From: CAYSRM01 sp964475205
GTDB lineage: Bacteria; Verrucomicrobiota; Kiritimatiellia; UBA8416; CAYSRM01
Reading direction: 5' to 3'
Assembly (NCBI GenBank): GCA_964475205.1
Contig: CAYYVQ010000039.1
Span: 1 to 26,175 of the forward strand
Length of the DNA stretch: 26,175 bases
The translations under genes and the position numbers were made by a program. The notes beneath the pieces are model-generated. The model was given only the letters and a program-made list of their open reading frames with translations, searched no databases and had not been told where the DNA came from. Within the stretch, counting starts at the first letter, position 1. The number at the start of each line of letters is the position of its first letter. This document shows positions 7,901 through 19,800 of the stretch, piece after piece.

Positions 7901-10278
7901 AAAAAACCGATATGGGATGGCTGCCTGTTGACACTTTCATAACATCCTCAAATGTCTGGCGCAATTTCACTTACAGGCTTGGTGAAGATTCAGCGAACAA
8001 GGAATTGCAAATCAGATTTTTTGTGTGGAGATGGAGATTTAATGCAGGGGTCTATATCGATGATTTCGAGATCGGGTTTGATGCTGCCCGCGAGCTGAAC
8101 ATAATAAGTAAAACCACTAATCCTGACCCTATATATCCGGGTGACACGGTGGATCTTGATGTTTGTCTATATAACAGCGATACCAATACAATGACGGGGG
8201 TCACAGGCGTTCTGCATGCAGTGAGTTCCGGGGTTACTGTCGATCCGGCTAACAGTTCGGTAGTCTTTGGTGATTTTGCTGAAGGGCAGCAGAGATGTTC
8301 TCCCTCATCTTTCCGGTTCACTGTCGGAGATGTCTCAGAACTGGATAACGATACTATAAGTCTATCCCTCGATCTGCCGCTTGCGGATGGGACAGTCAAA
8401 TCCCATGCGCTTTCGTTTGACCTGGCAGATGTTCCTGATACGTGGAGTTCAAATTCACTCACCGTAACAGCAACCGAAGGGGTCAAAAACTGGATGGACG
8501 AATTTCTGCCGGGCGACGGACAGCCGGGGTCCAGCCTTTTCCAGGTTGTTTATGCCGGCACCAACAATTTGGCTGACGCGCCGGCGTCATCCGGCGCGCC
8601 GGGAGGCGACGACAAGCTCCTTTACAAGACAGTGGACGGATCGGCGTTTGGATATATCGGGGAGGGTAATGTCGCTCCGGATATGGGTATGCTCGAAAGA
8701 AAAGTCAAGCATGGTTTGCCTGACGGGGCTAATGTGTATGTGCGGGCATGGGACAGTTTCAGCGTTTCTGATTCAGTCGCATACGGTGACTCTTCCCTGA
8801 AAGGGGTAACAGGCGAGACTGACCAGGAGATCGATTTCGGCAAATGGATAGTGAACGAGCCTGTTAGCGCGACCAGCGATTACAACGGCGATTCAGTGAC
8901 GGACGCATGGTATATCGAGAATGGTATGGATCCAAGGCGCGTGGTCGGGCAACCGCTTTCAAACGAGTGGGATTTTGTTATGAATTACGGCGAGAGCGAC
9001 TCGCTGGATGAGCCGATGAAGCTACCGTATGATGTCGCCATATGGAGCAATACAGTTTTTGTTCTTGATTCCGGGAATAACCGCATACAGGTTTTTGATC
9101 AAAACGGCTTTGAACTGCTTGGAATGGTCGGGAGCACAGGAACAAACGAATTTGAATTTTCAATGCCTCAGGGAATTGATGTTGATCCCAGGCCCGGACA
9201 TTACAGGCTTGCTGTCGCTGACACCAAAAATGACCGGGTACAGGTACTGGGCTTTGACCCGCTTAATCCCACAAACATCACTTGCCTCTGGACTGCGGGC
9301 GATTCGGGAAACCTGCATCTTCCGCACGATGTAGCCTTCGACATGAACGGAGGCATATATGTAGCCGATACAGGCGATTCCACTGAGATATACACCCATG
9401 CGCGGATTCTTTACTATACTGACCCTGCTAACGTATCGCAGCTTGTCCGGACGCACTATCGCCCTGAAGGTGTTTGTGTGGATACCAATGGCAATATAAT
9501 TGTGGCTGATACCCAGGCTCACCGAATTCTGGCGCTGAATCCCGGCGGGGTCACATTGTGGTCGGTGGGAAGCAAGGGTACCGGAGCGCTTGAGTTCAAG
9601 TTTCCTGCTGACGTTGACAGTGACGGGGACGGGCGGCTTTACGTCTCGGACACTGGAAACAACAGGATACAGATACTGGACAATAACGGCGGCTTTCTCG
9701 CCGCGTTCGGTCAGTATGGCACGGGTGATGGTGATTTGAATAAACCTGGCGGCGCAGCGAGAGTGGCCGGAACCAACCAGCTTTATGTCGCAGACACGTA
9801 TAACGACAGGGTTCAGCTATTCAATGTCACTATTGATGCAGATGGTGACGGGATGAACGATTACCGTGAACAAGCCGCGGGGCTTAGCTGGACGAATCCC
9901 TCTGACGGCGCGCTGGATTCTGACGGTGACGGGTTGGCTAACGCCGCGGAGCTGTACTTTGGCACTAATCCGTTCAAGATAGACAGCAATAATGACGGCC
10001 AGAATGACGGCGCGACATTTGGCAGTCTTGGAGGGGTGATCCCGGCTGTCCTGCCTGCCGACAAGGTGGAAATGAAACCTCATGCCGAGGGCATGATTGT
10101 CATGTGGCAGGTTGAATCAGGCAAGCGATACTCCGTGGAATATTGCCAGAGCCTTGCCTCGACCTGGACACAGGCCAGTGGCGTGATAACATCCGAGTTT
10201 GATGGAGTGTACACATGGATTGATGAGGATTATTCAACCGGGAGCATGAAATTCTACAGAGTCAGGAGGCTTGATTAG
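4948..10278 (+). CDS. Secreted multidomain subtilisin-like (S8) serine protease
   Basis: The 1776-residue protein has a signal peptide (cleavage near residue 31, VCAQ) and a propeptide-like region to about 130. The S8 catalytic domain spans about 140-430: Asp167 (IIDSGTD), His226 (FHGTHVAGT), oxyanion Asn324 (AAAGNSG) and Ser404 (GTSMASPHVAG). All are intact, so it should be active. Beyond it are a BACON-like beta domain (about 467-566), an Ig-like module (about 785-880), a MAM/jelly-roll-like segment (about 890-1045), an NHL-type propeller (about 1356-1627, blades with DSGNNRIQVFD and ADTYNDRVQLF), and Asp/Gly calcium-type loops (about 1630-1690). The C-terminus (about 1705-1776) has GKRYSVEYC...W...YRV, shared with the 3649-aa protein and probably a surface or secretion module. 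The gene overlaps the preceding one by 4 bp, and the next starts 2 bp after its stop. Confidence 0.93.
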   Translation: MKTLFGLCKKTVNLYAAIPFVLFLCSGSVCAQIDWSKVDRSSLPEDAELIVAYRKDSPAVTASPGIRNKHRMLLHHKAGVRFKKRLSIIEADIVDVPDNLSLQSVVSVYVSDFNVKYVEPNYMVRALDIVPNDPDYDLLWGMDRIRAPYAWDYYTTGGTNVVVGIIDSGTDLQHPDLIPNLWVNPGETDDGLDTDGNGYTNDIHGYDFYTNSFTTQDGDPDDENFHGTHVAGTVGAVGNNATGVVGVCWQTELMILRFLGPTGSGTTDGAINAIEYATLMRTNHNINVRVLNNSWGGGGESAALREAIAASIDAGILFVAAAGNSGLDTDLFKNYPSSYDLDGIISVASITNDGALSSFSNYGRTSVDLAAPGSLIYSTFPTNMTGAMYSGDYSTDYETISGTSMASPHVAGAAGLLLNWYPGLPALVVKEAIMRSAVRSEPLEGTCVTEGELSFENMFEPLVYPDETYRCVVDIETLEANPTNKVYYVYNLSANPTDWTVTADEPWLDITPANFTVPGLSSQMVEIAVDTNFLDDAEGVYIGQVDFVNTTTGSGTCSRDVFIKSLRNYDMVSTDYEWMNWAETNEYGDMINHAEVLPAMTQTVSSVEVPFPFRFYNETFDTLHVSSHGLVGGSSDRMTERENTDMPDPSDPSGIGAVFWDNIANYAPAMITWSVHGSESLSNRVGVVTWESFSTTNNHDTRLSFQIIIHEATSSTNNSDIVYQYKEVSEKDEFVGAGRSATIGVEEPWGLMARKYSYNGERLVANEQAILFTTDPPADNTPPEAKISVFDWSETNVIFRVEFNEIVEGFDASDVVLSGGPYQAPGADVTGIEGGGTLFYVNVSDITGLGQVEITIPAGSVTDLAGNQNLQAGPYMFIMPFVEIVFSDDMEDGPGEWTALHTNYTGFTADVWEQGVPTVGPTNNVPSGTNCWGTKLDGYAGFSKPFRSWLDSPVIRVGANPYVSFSMWSRGIHPTTDPDELRIQKKTDMGWLPVDTFITSSNVWRNFTYRLGEDSANKELQIRFFVWRWRFNAGVYIDDFEIGFDAARELNIISKTTNPDPIYPGDTVDLDVCLYNSDTNTMTGVTGVLHAVSSGVTVDPANSSVVFGDFAEGQQRCSPSSFRFTVGDVSELDNDTISLSLDLPLADGTVKSHALSFDLADVPDTWSSNSLTVTATEGVKNWMDEFLPGDGQPGSSLFQVVYAGTNNLADAPASSGAPGGDDKLLYKTVDGSAFGYIGEGNVAPDMGMLERKVKHGLPDGANVYVRAWDSFSVSDSVAYGDSSLKGVTGETDQEIDFGKWIVNEPVSATSDYNGDSVTDAWYIENGMDPRRVVGQPLSNEWDFVMNYGESDSLDEPMKLPYDVAIWSNTVFVLDSGNNRIQVFDQNGFELLGMVGSTGTNEFEFSMPQGIDVDPRPGHYRLAVADTKNDRVQVLGFDPLNPTNITCLWTAGDSGNLHLPHDVAFDMNGGIYVADTGDSTEIYTHARILYYTDPANVSQLVRTHYRPEGVCVDTNGNIIVADTQAHRILALNPGGVTLWSVGSKGTGALEFKFPADVDSDGDGRLYVSDTGNNRIQILDNNGGFLAAFGQYGTGDGDLNKPGGAARVAGTNQLYVADTYNDRVQLFNVTIDADGDGMNDYREQAAGLSWTNPSDGALDSDGDGLANAAELYFGTNPFKIDSNNDGQNDGATFGSLGGVIPAVLPADKVEMKPHAEGMIVMWQVESGKRYSVEYCQSLASTWTQASGVITSEFDGVYTWIDEDYSTGSMKFYRVRRLD

Positions 10279-10280
10279 AC

Positions 10281-10757
10281 ATGAACGGCAAAATTGTAGA
10301 AGGCGGATTTCACTCAGGCGTCAGTCGGAACATGATGGATATGAGCCGGAGAGGCATGCTGGTTGTACTTCTGGCTATGATGCCGGTTATCGGGACGGGG
10401 GCAGAGTCTGACGCGAAAAACCGTGAACAAGAAAAAGAAATTGAAACTCTGAAAGCTGAAAAGAAGGCCCTTGAGGCGAAAGAGACCGCGATTATAAATC
10501 GCCTGGGCGCTTTGCATAACAGGAAACATCAATCCAGGAAAAAGATTTCAACCAACGATGAAGAGATACGCAAATTGAAGCAAGAAATTGCGCGTAAGCA
10601 GAAAGAACTGAACGAGCTGCTGCGTGAACGCCATCCGGAGATCGCGGAAATGGAAGAGAAAATACAGAAGCTGGTTGAGCAGCACCGTGAAGTGCAAAAA
10701 AAGATTTACGAGACAAAGAATGAATTGAGAAAATCAACAAGAAAGAAAAACAAATAA
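10281..10757 (+). CDS. Small exported coiled-coil protein
   Basis: This 158-residue protein has a hydrophobic export signal (RGMLVVLLAMMPVIGTGA) ending near residue 41, then about 115 residues of continuous Lys/Glu-rich coiled coil (EKEIETLKAEKKALEAKE and on). AGGAGG lies 11 nt before the first ATG at 10281; internal ATGs at residues 18, 19 and 21 would shorten the unusually long n-region and remain possible starts. It lies 2 bp after the protease gene and 69 bp before the giant papain-containing gene. In composition and position it repeats the 355-aa coiled-coil protein: each sits directly upstream of a giant secreted protein. No known family is recognised. Confidence 0.8.
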   Translation: MNGKIVEGGFHSGVSRNMMDMSRRGMLVVLLAMMPVIGTGAESDAKNREQEKEIETLKAEKKALEAKETAIINRLGALHNRKHQSRKKISTNDEEIRKLKQEIARKQKELNELLRERHPEIAEMEEKIQKLVEQHREVQKKIYETKNELRKSTRKKNK

Positions 10758-10826
10758 AGAATCCGGAACTCCGGTGTGATACCGGCGCTTTAGTTTCGGG
10801 CTTCGAAATAGAATGAGAGATAAGCT

Positions 10827-13800
10827 ATGAATATGAAAACAAGAAATCGACGGCACACAGGCGGATTGTCAGTATCCCCGGCAAAACGATTTGCCGGTCT
10901 TGTAATGGCGGTTGCCTTTGGGATATTATCAGCGAACGCTGGCGAGTTGCGGATATGGCTTGATCCGCTGGATGGCAGCGAAGGAACGGTCATTAAACCA
11001 GTGGTGGTAACTAACTGTATTGCAGACGAGGGGCCGGGAATCACAAATGTGACTGCGCCGGTGTTTCTTGAGGCAGTGCCTGGGTATGGATACGAGTTTG
11101 ATGTTTGGTCAATTAATAGCGGCAGCTTAACCTTTGCAGATCCCAATGAAGCCGAGACTTATATCCTGAGTGATGGGTCTGGAACAAACGTACTGACTGC
11201 AAGGTTCAAGGAAGATAACAAATTTACAATGGAGATAGGGGTGGATCCGATTAACGGCGACTATGGCACTGTTGACATGCCTTTTTCGGTGAACAACGGT
11301 TACGCCACTAACGACGTCGAGAGTGGCGCGACCATCCGTGCGGTGCCCAAGCCTGGTTATTCTTTTAAGGAATGGGTGATTGACTCTAAGGGTGACCCAG
11401 CTTTTTCAGTTGCCGATGTTGATGATGCTACAACGACATTATCGGGCAATGATACTTGGGCGACGAACCGAATACACGCGTCATTTATTCCAAATAGTTT
11501 TGAACTTCAGATTGGTTTGGATCCGCTCGATGGTACTGGAGGCAGTGTCATACAGCCGTTTGCGGTGACGAACGGTTACGGGACGAACCAGGTGGTGGAT
11601 GGAGCGACGATACAGGCCGTGCCTGAAGCGGGTTATGAGTTTGTTAGATGGGTAGTAGATTCGCGGGGTGATCCGACGTTTTCGATTGCGGACAGCACCG
11701 ATTCAACTACGACGGTATCTGCCAGTGACATGACGAAGACGAACAGAATACACGCGGTTTTCAGCGATGGAACATTCGAGCTTCAGATTGGTTTGGATCC
11801 GCTCGATGGTACTGGAGGCAGTGTCATACAGCCGTTTGCGGTGACGAACGGTTACGGGACGAACCAGGTGGTGGATGGAGCGACGATACAGGCCGTGCCT
11901 GAAGCGGGTTACCATTTTCTTAACTGGGTAATAGAGTCGCGGAGCGATCCGACTTTTTCTATCGCCAATACAAATGATACTACCACCACGGTTACTGGTA
12001 CAGACCATAGTGGAACAAACCGAATATCTGCAAGGTTCTATGTTCCAACCATTATGCACGAAGTAACCATCGAAGTTGTCGGCGACGGGTCTTCGACGCC
12101 TTCACCCGGGGTCTACGATGATTATGTTCACGGAGACGTTATAAATCTGGGAGCCGATGAAACCGGCACGGGATACTTCCATTTCTGGCGTATGGACGGC
12201 GATATCTACAGCTACAGCCCTAATATCGCCATAACCGTAACAAACGATGTCACTATGAGAGCGGTTTTCGGCTCTGAAGAAGTGGATACCGACGGGGACG
12301 GGCTGCCCGACCGTTGGGAAATCAAGTACGGGCTTGATCCCAATGAAGGCGGCGTCAACAGTCCCAGCGGGGCGTATGGCGACCCTGATAATGACGGAGT
12401 TGTCAATATTGTCGAATACAGGATTTCCTACGTAATGTCGACAGGGGGAATGTCCAATGTAGAAGCCTCGCCTATCAATGCGGACAGCGATGGCGATGGA
12501 ATGGACGATGGGTACGAGTTTTATCATATAGCCAATCCTGGCGTTACCAATGCGCCGGGGAACGCCCAGAATGCGGAAGCGGTAGTTTCCCCCTCGGGAA
12601 TATACGGCAGGGACGGGAATCCGGATCAGGATTTCAAGTGGGACACCGACACGGGGTATGAGACGACAATTGGCCTTGTAAATTTTGAGGAGTATGTGGG
12701 GCCTGACTTTTTTGTCCCAGGCACATGGTCGAATACCGTGGTAATTACGAATCTGGGAGGCTCGGTAATCGCAGGGGTCAACAGGTATGTGGCCAACACT
12801 AACGACACCGGCGACCAGTCTTTCTCCGATACGACGGACTCGGAAATTTTCGCCGGCGAGATAAGCGGCGATGGATTTGACGACGGTTTCGAATATTCAT
12901 GGGATGTCTGGCAGGGTATTCACGCGGGCGACAGGGTTCGCGATCCCCAGAACCACAGGGTGCCGGGCAAGGAGGGCAATCCGGCCTATCCGATGTCGGC
13001 TACTACAGGGGACTGGGATAATGACGGCGAGATGGATGTGGCTGTTGCAAATTCCGGCCAGGATACGGTGTCGACTTTATTCGGCATGGGGGGAGGATCT
13101 TTGACCGCCGTGATTGATGAATATGACGTGGGCGCGGGCGCAAGGGTGATAGAGTCTGCCGATCTCAATGGTGACGGGAATCCTGACCTTATCTGCGGGA
13201 ACGGCGCTACTAATTCTATTTCAATACTTTTCGGTTCAACCGGCACATTATTTGCCGCGGCGCAAACCTACAATGTCGGGACTCTTGTTCCGGGATCGGA
13301 TCAGCATATATCGTCATTGTATATCGCGGATTTTAATGACGACGGGGAACTTGACATCGCCGCAGCGCATGAAGGCGATGACTCTGTGTATATTCTGGAC
13401 GGCCTGGGCGTGGAACTTGTAGACGTTGTAGAGACGACTGCCGGAGGCTACGAGGCCCAGAATGCCGCGGGGATTTACACCGTAGCTCAGACCATTAGTG
13501 TTGGAGACAGGCCGCTTTCAATTGCAGGAGCCACAATCTGGGGAGGCGTAACAAACGACCAGCCAGATCTGGCGGTGGCTAACCATGGCAGCGATGATGT
13601 TTCAATAATTCAGTACGACACAACTGCGGGGAATTTCATGATTTCTCCCGCCACAACTCATGCGGTCGGCTCGGGACCGAGCTGCGTACTGTTGGCTGAT
13701 ATGGATTATGACGGAACAAACGACATGGCGGTCTCGAATTTTGACGGCGATGATATTCGCACTTATGTGGGGAATGGAGACGGCACTTTCGGCGAGGAAA

Positions 13801-16800
13801 GCGTTACTTCGGTAGGGAGCGGCAGGGGGCCCTGGCATATGGCGCTGGCGCAGATGGACGCGATATTTCCCGCGGTAAATACCAACGCAGACCTGGTGGT
13901 CGCAAATCGGCTCTATGATAATATTTCCGTGCTGCTTGCCAACGGAAGAGACGCGTCTTTCAGCCTGGACAGCAGTTATGCCACCGGCAGGGAGCCGGTA
14001 TGGGTGGAAATAGCCGACCTTGACGGCGACGGGCTGGATGACGTCCTTGTGGTATGCAGGGATAATGACACGTTTCGCACATATACAGGGCTGGGTGATG
14101 GCGGAGTTGAGGGGGCAGGCACTTATGATGTTTCAACATGGGTTGTTGATCGAAGGTTTAATCCCGGCGCGATGCATGTCGAGCCTCCAGACGCAGGCCG
14201 GGCTGATTATGACGTGATGTACAATCCTGAGACCGCAGGGGTTGGAAACTGGCTTACCGATGAATTTGAATACAATGCGTGGCAGTATACCAATACCTCA
14301 TGGGTAGGAACCAACGGGCTTTTCCGTCGCGAACATCCCAACAGGCGAAGGTGCACTCATCCCTTCCTGTGGGACGTTGACCGGGACGGGCTGCCGGACG
14401 GCTGGGAGCTGGCGTTCGGCTATGACCCGTGGGACAGGAATACTGATGATGACGATCTGCATGATGGCCAGGAGAATCCCGATGGCGACTGGTACGCGCT
14501 TGATGGCGATGGCAGGGAGCATAATGACGTGTACCAGGAACATGGCTTCCATCCCAGAACCGGATACGGGTATCTTGAGGACTTGGAGCCGGTGCCTGGC
14601 AGCGCTAACACTGCTCAATTTGTCAACAGGCTGGAGCTTATAGGTCCCAGGGGGATGGCTGCTATCAGGGCTAATGACCCGGACGACACGGGAACGCATC
14701 CCAGGAATATAGATACTGACAGAGACGGGATATGGGACGGCTGGGAATGGTATATCGGTCTTGACGCGAAGGATCCGGCGGATGCTCTGCTGCACTACGA
14801 TAAGATGGGTGGACTGAATAACTATGAGGAATTCCAGAGTTTCTATACCTCGACAAATATCCAGGCACAGCTTACGCATGTTCCGGGCTGGCAGAACAAG
14901 TCACACCCGACAGATATATGGGATCCGGATACCGATAGAGATCAGATGTCAGATGCGGCTGAACGGGGCGCGTTCAATTTCGGATTTACAAATGTCACTC
15001 CTGCCAGTGCAGGCGAGTATTCACTTTTCTGGGGTGGCGCGCTTAATCCGACAACGGCGGACACGGACGGCGATTACCTGCCGGATTACTGGGAGGCCAG
15101 TTTCGCGGGATCGGGGGTCGACACGAACGGCGAGTGGCTTGCAGACGGCATGGACGGTACTGCCGGAGATGCCTTTGAAGATCCTGATGGCGACGGATTG
15201 CTTAACTATCAGGAGTATCTGTGCGGGGCTGTTTACCACTGGCAGTATTTATACAATAATCCCAATGAAGGTGGTTTTATTTCCCTGCATGATGTTGGCA
15301 ATGCAATGGGAAATTATGATCCGTGGGACTTTTTCAATTCCAACATGTCAAGCAACGAGGCAATGATTGCCGCCGGCGGGCGTGAACCGCAAGAATGGGA
15401 CCCTAATTACTGGGCGTTGCGTGATGAGGAAGCCGGTATAGAGGTGCCATGGCGATTTCTATCGGCCGCCGAAACTCCATTTGCATGGTTGTTCAGCACC
15501 GCAGATCCAACCAGCATGGATACCGATGGCGATGGAATGGAGGATTATTACGAGGTTTTCCATCAATTGAACCCTTTAGGGGGGCATGTCTATGACAGAG
15601 TGTTGGATAAAATTACCGGAATACCGGATTCGCCTGCCGATCCCACGCCTGAATTTGACGCTGAATATGCACCATGGGTGGCGGGCTGGTGGCACGCTGA
15701 TCCCGATCAGGATGGCCTGCCTAATATTTATGAATCAGTCCAGTTCACCGATGGCAATGAGCCTCAGTATTATCATACTGATCCCAGTCCGTACTGGGTT
15801 GGCGATGTCACGCACACAAAAAGCTGGGTAAATATGTTCTATCAGACAGGGCAAGTGTTCGGCTATGGCGGATACTGGTGGTGGGGGGGCACTCCGGTTA
15901 TGTTGATAAATATGGCCCCGTTTACCGCGCCTGTCTATTTCTTTGATTTTGAGATGAACGAGGGGTTTGACACTGACAATGATAACCTTGGCGATCGCGC
16001 GGAGCTGGTGCATACGACCGCAAGCCCGGGTTCTACGGACCCGTTGGATTCGCAGGATCCGATAAAACGGAGGGCCCTGCGGCTTAACGGCCAGGCTGCG
16101 GCAAGAACCCAGGGTATGGGTTGGAGTCATCAGCTTGAAGATTTCCGCGAATTCTGCGTTGAAGCCTGGGTGCAGCCTCATGATCCGGCTTCGGGTCAGA
16201 TGCAGGTAATCGTTGAACGCCCCGCTTTAGTCCCCTCGGGCAATCCAATGAATCATCCGGAAGGACTCAGGTTGAATTTCAGGCTGGGTCTTGACGAGGA
16301 CGGGCGTCCGTTTGTGGCGTATAACGGGGCAGGGTATGACGCATTGTATCAGGAGGCAAAGGCGCCGGTAAGTCAGGCTATGCAAGAGGGGCATTGGTAT
16401 CATCTGGCAGGTAACTACAACGGCACAGACAAAGAATTGCGGCTTTATGTAAACGGCATATTGGCAGCCGCCACGCCAACTGCGGAAATACCGTTTAATT
16501 CATGGTATGGCGGTATGGACGTCATAGGTGATCTTGATTCCATGCCGGCTCCTGTGCCGATGCCTGTTGTGGTCGGTGCTGGCGACAATACTCCTATCGG
16601 CTGGATAGGCGGAACGGCAATGCCTTTCAGCCCATTTATGTATTTGAGACCTTTTCCTGCACCATTTCCCGGTGTAAATATGAGTCCGATTGAGCCTGCG
16701 CTGCATAGTTATTTTTCAGGGTTGGTTGATGAAGTCAGGATATGGGGGCTGCCAAGGAGTGAGCAGGCGATAAAATCCAATATGAGAGCTGAATTCACGC

Positions 16801-19800
16801 AGGACGAAGCATATACAGCCGTTACCGAGGGGCTGCGCTATCTGATGAACTTTAATGACCTGCCTGATCCTGATCATGATCCTGTGGCGCCGCAGGGTTT
16901 CGAGTTATTGGAAGGATATCCTGAAAGCGGGACTTATAATTATACACCATGGTGGGCTATGAGCGGTTACCGAAACAGGGTGTATGATGAATACAGGTAT
17001 GTGCCATGGATACAGAACCTTGTCGCGCATGAGCCACTGGATCCCGCGGTGGATACCGTGCTTTCGGCAGCGGAAAACGAGTATCCCAATACATCTAACC
17101 CGTATGTATACACATATTATCATGCAGAAGTCGGATATCTTGAGCATCATCCTTTCTATTATCCGCCGCTTCAGGCGGATAATGCCTATGGCGATCTCTT
17201 GCCTCTTCTCTGGGCTGAAGCTGAAGAGGATGAGGATATGTGGGATGGCGGAGGAACTCCGGCCATAGACCCGTTTGATACCGATGGCGATGGACTTCCG
17301 GACGCATGGGAGACGTTTCACGGGCTTGATCCGCGCAGCGCTGACGGGCAGGATGGCGCTGATGGCGACGCAGACGGTGACGGGCTGTCGAACCTGTACG
17401 AATATCTGACTGGCAATGATCCCAATTCGCCGGATAGTGACGGCGACGGAGAGTGGGACAACGACGAGGATTATGACGGCGACGGGCTCAGTAACGCAAA
17501 AGAGCTCAAAATAGGGACACGACCGGATAATATTGATACTGACGATGACGGTATTACCGATTGGGAGGAAGCCACAGGAACAACATCTCCCGTGGGCGAT
17601 TATGTGGCAAACAGGCCGCCAACAAGTGTCCCGCCGAACAGGAAGACAAGTCCAACGGATTCACTGGAACCTAACGTAAGGAGATCAATGTGGTTTGACG
17701 GGAATGCGCGCGTGACAGTGCAGCCGGCAGACAAGCATATGTCCAAGAGATGGACGGTTGAAGCCTGGGTCAGGCCGGAAACGAACCATAGCGGAGTTAT
17801 TATGAGCAGGTTTGTTAACGGCATAATTGACGGCGAATGGGGCATTAACTACGAGATAGGGGTAACCTCGCTCAACGCTACTGCTGTAAGACCTTATGCG
17901 CGTTACAGGACAAAAGACGGGTTTGAAGTCCGTGTTGACGGAACGCAGCCCAACGAAAAAACGAAAGGGCTCGCCGATGTGCCTATCCCGGTTCAGGAAT
18001 GGTCGCATGTTTCAGCTACATATTCCCCTTCCGAGAACACGTTGTCGTTGTACATTAATGGACAACTTGCGGCTTATCGGGAAGATGCCGCGGCTACGCC
18101 TCCGACAGTGTTCGGTTTAGAGAGCGGGCATTATGACGATGAGCTTACAGTAGGCGCGTCCAGGACATCAGGAACGGTCAGTAACGGGTTCAGGGGATAT
18201 ATTGACGAGGTAAGAATGTGGCGCATTGCCAGAACCGCCGAACAAGTCGAGGATCTTCATGACGGGTTCTGGGTTGAAACCGGAACGGGCGAGCCCACGG
18301 ATGGTCCGAGCTATAATGAGCTAGCGGCTTCGCAACGGGATGATGTGGATGCTATATTGGCAGCCGCCCGGGCAAAAGCGGAGGAGTCTGGAAGTTCGTA
18401 CAGTGTCAGCTACAGCCCGGCGCTTCTTAAATCGATTGACCAGTTGTGCGGGTTCTCGTCCGATCCCGGGGCGATTGGCGACCCGGCGAAGGTGAACATG
18501 AAACCCGATGGAGTTACCGCGCCCGCGAATTTTGACTGGCGCGACAGGAACGGCGTGACGTCCGTTAAAAACCAGGGGGCCTGTGGATCATGCTGGGCGT
18601 TTGGCACGGTGGCGCCGTTTGAAAGCGCCATTCTGGTTAACGACCGCGTTGCGGAAGATCTTTCCGAACAGTTCCTTGTGTCGTGCAACCTGGACGGATA
18701 CGGCTGTGGCGGCGGGCTTTCGGTTCATAAGTATCACTATGATACGCCTGCCGCGGACGGCAGGATTGGAGCGGTGTACGAATCCGATTCGCCCTATGTA
18801 GCGGCTGATACTCCTTGCGACGGACCGTACCCCAGGCCTTATGTGCTTGACGGCTGGGGCTATGTAGGGAACGGCGAGATGGACATGGATATCCCCGATG
18901 ATGACATCAAGGAAGCCATCTATGAATATGGGCCGGTTATGGCTGTGGTCTACGTAGGCCCGGCTTTCCAGGCTTATTCAGGCGGAATCTTCAACACCGA
19001 TGAGGGAGACGGACAGTATGGAAACCATGCTGTAGTGCTTGTCGGCTGGAATGACGATGAGGGATACTGGATTATGAAAAATTCCTGGGGAACCGGATGG
19101 GGCGAGGACGGGTATATGCGCATAGCCTACGGAACATCCGGAATCGGCCAGGGAGCGTCGTTTGTGGATTATGGGTTTACAACTGGCGGCGGAGCGCTTG
19201 CGCTTGAGTTCCGTTTCGATGACGGCGGGCGAACTGTAGAGGACTTTACGGAGCTGGCCGACTGGGATAGTGACTGGAAACATGCAGGCTACATTGACGG
19301 GGCGCTTTTTGTCACCAACACTTTCGCTCCACTTGACCAGGACACTGACGGCGACGGCATGCCTGACTGGTGGGAACGATCCCACGGACTTGATCCTACC
19401 GATGCTACCGGCGATAACGGCGCGTGGGGCGATCCGGATGAAGACGGTCTGAACAATCTGTATGAGTACCAGGCATACGCAGATTACGGAGTAAAGCTTG
19501 ATCCGTTCATCAGTGATTCCGATAATGACGGATTCGGAGATTATGACAGCCGCCTTGATAAATTTACCGGCACCTGGGGCGAAATTTATGATGACGGCGA
19601 TGGCATACCCGATATGTGGGAAAGCGATTACATGGGTACCGTGCCCAGCACCGGCAAGCGCGCGCTTGACCCGGCCTATTATGACGCTGATCTCGATCCC
19701 GATGAGGACGGATGGAGCAATTATGCCGAATATATGGGCTACTATCTGAGTAATGGCGTAGACAGGATACAGAGTACCGATCCTACCGATCCGGAATCGT

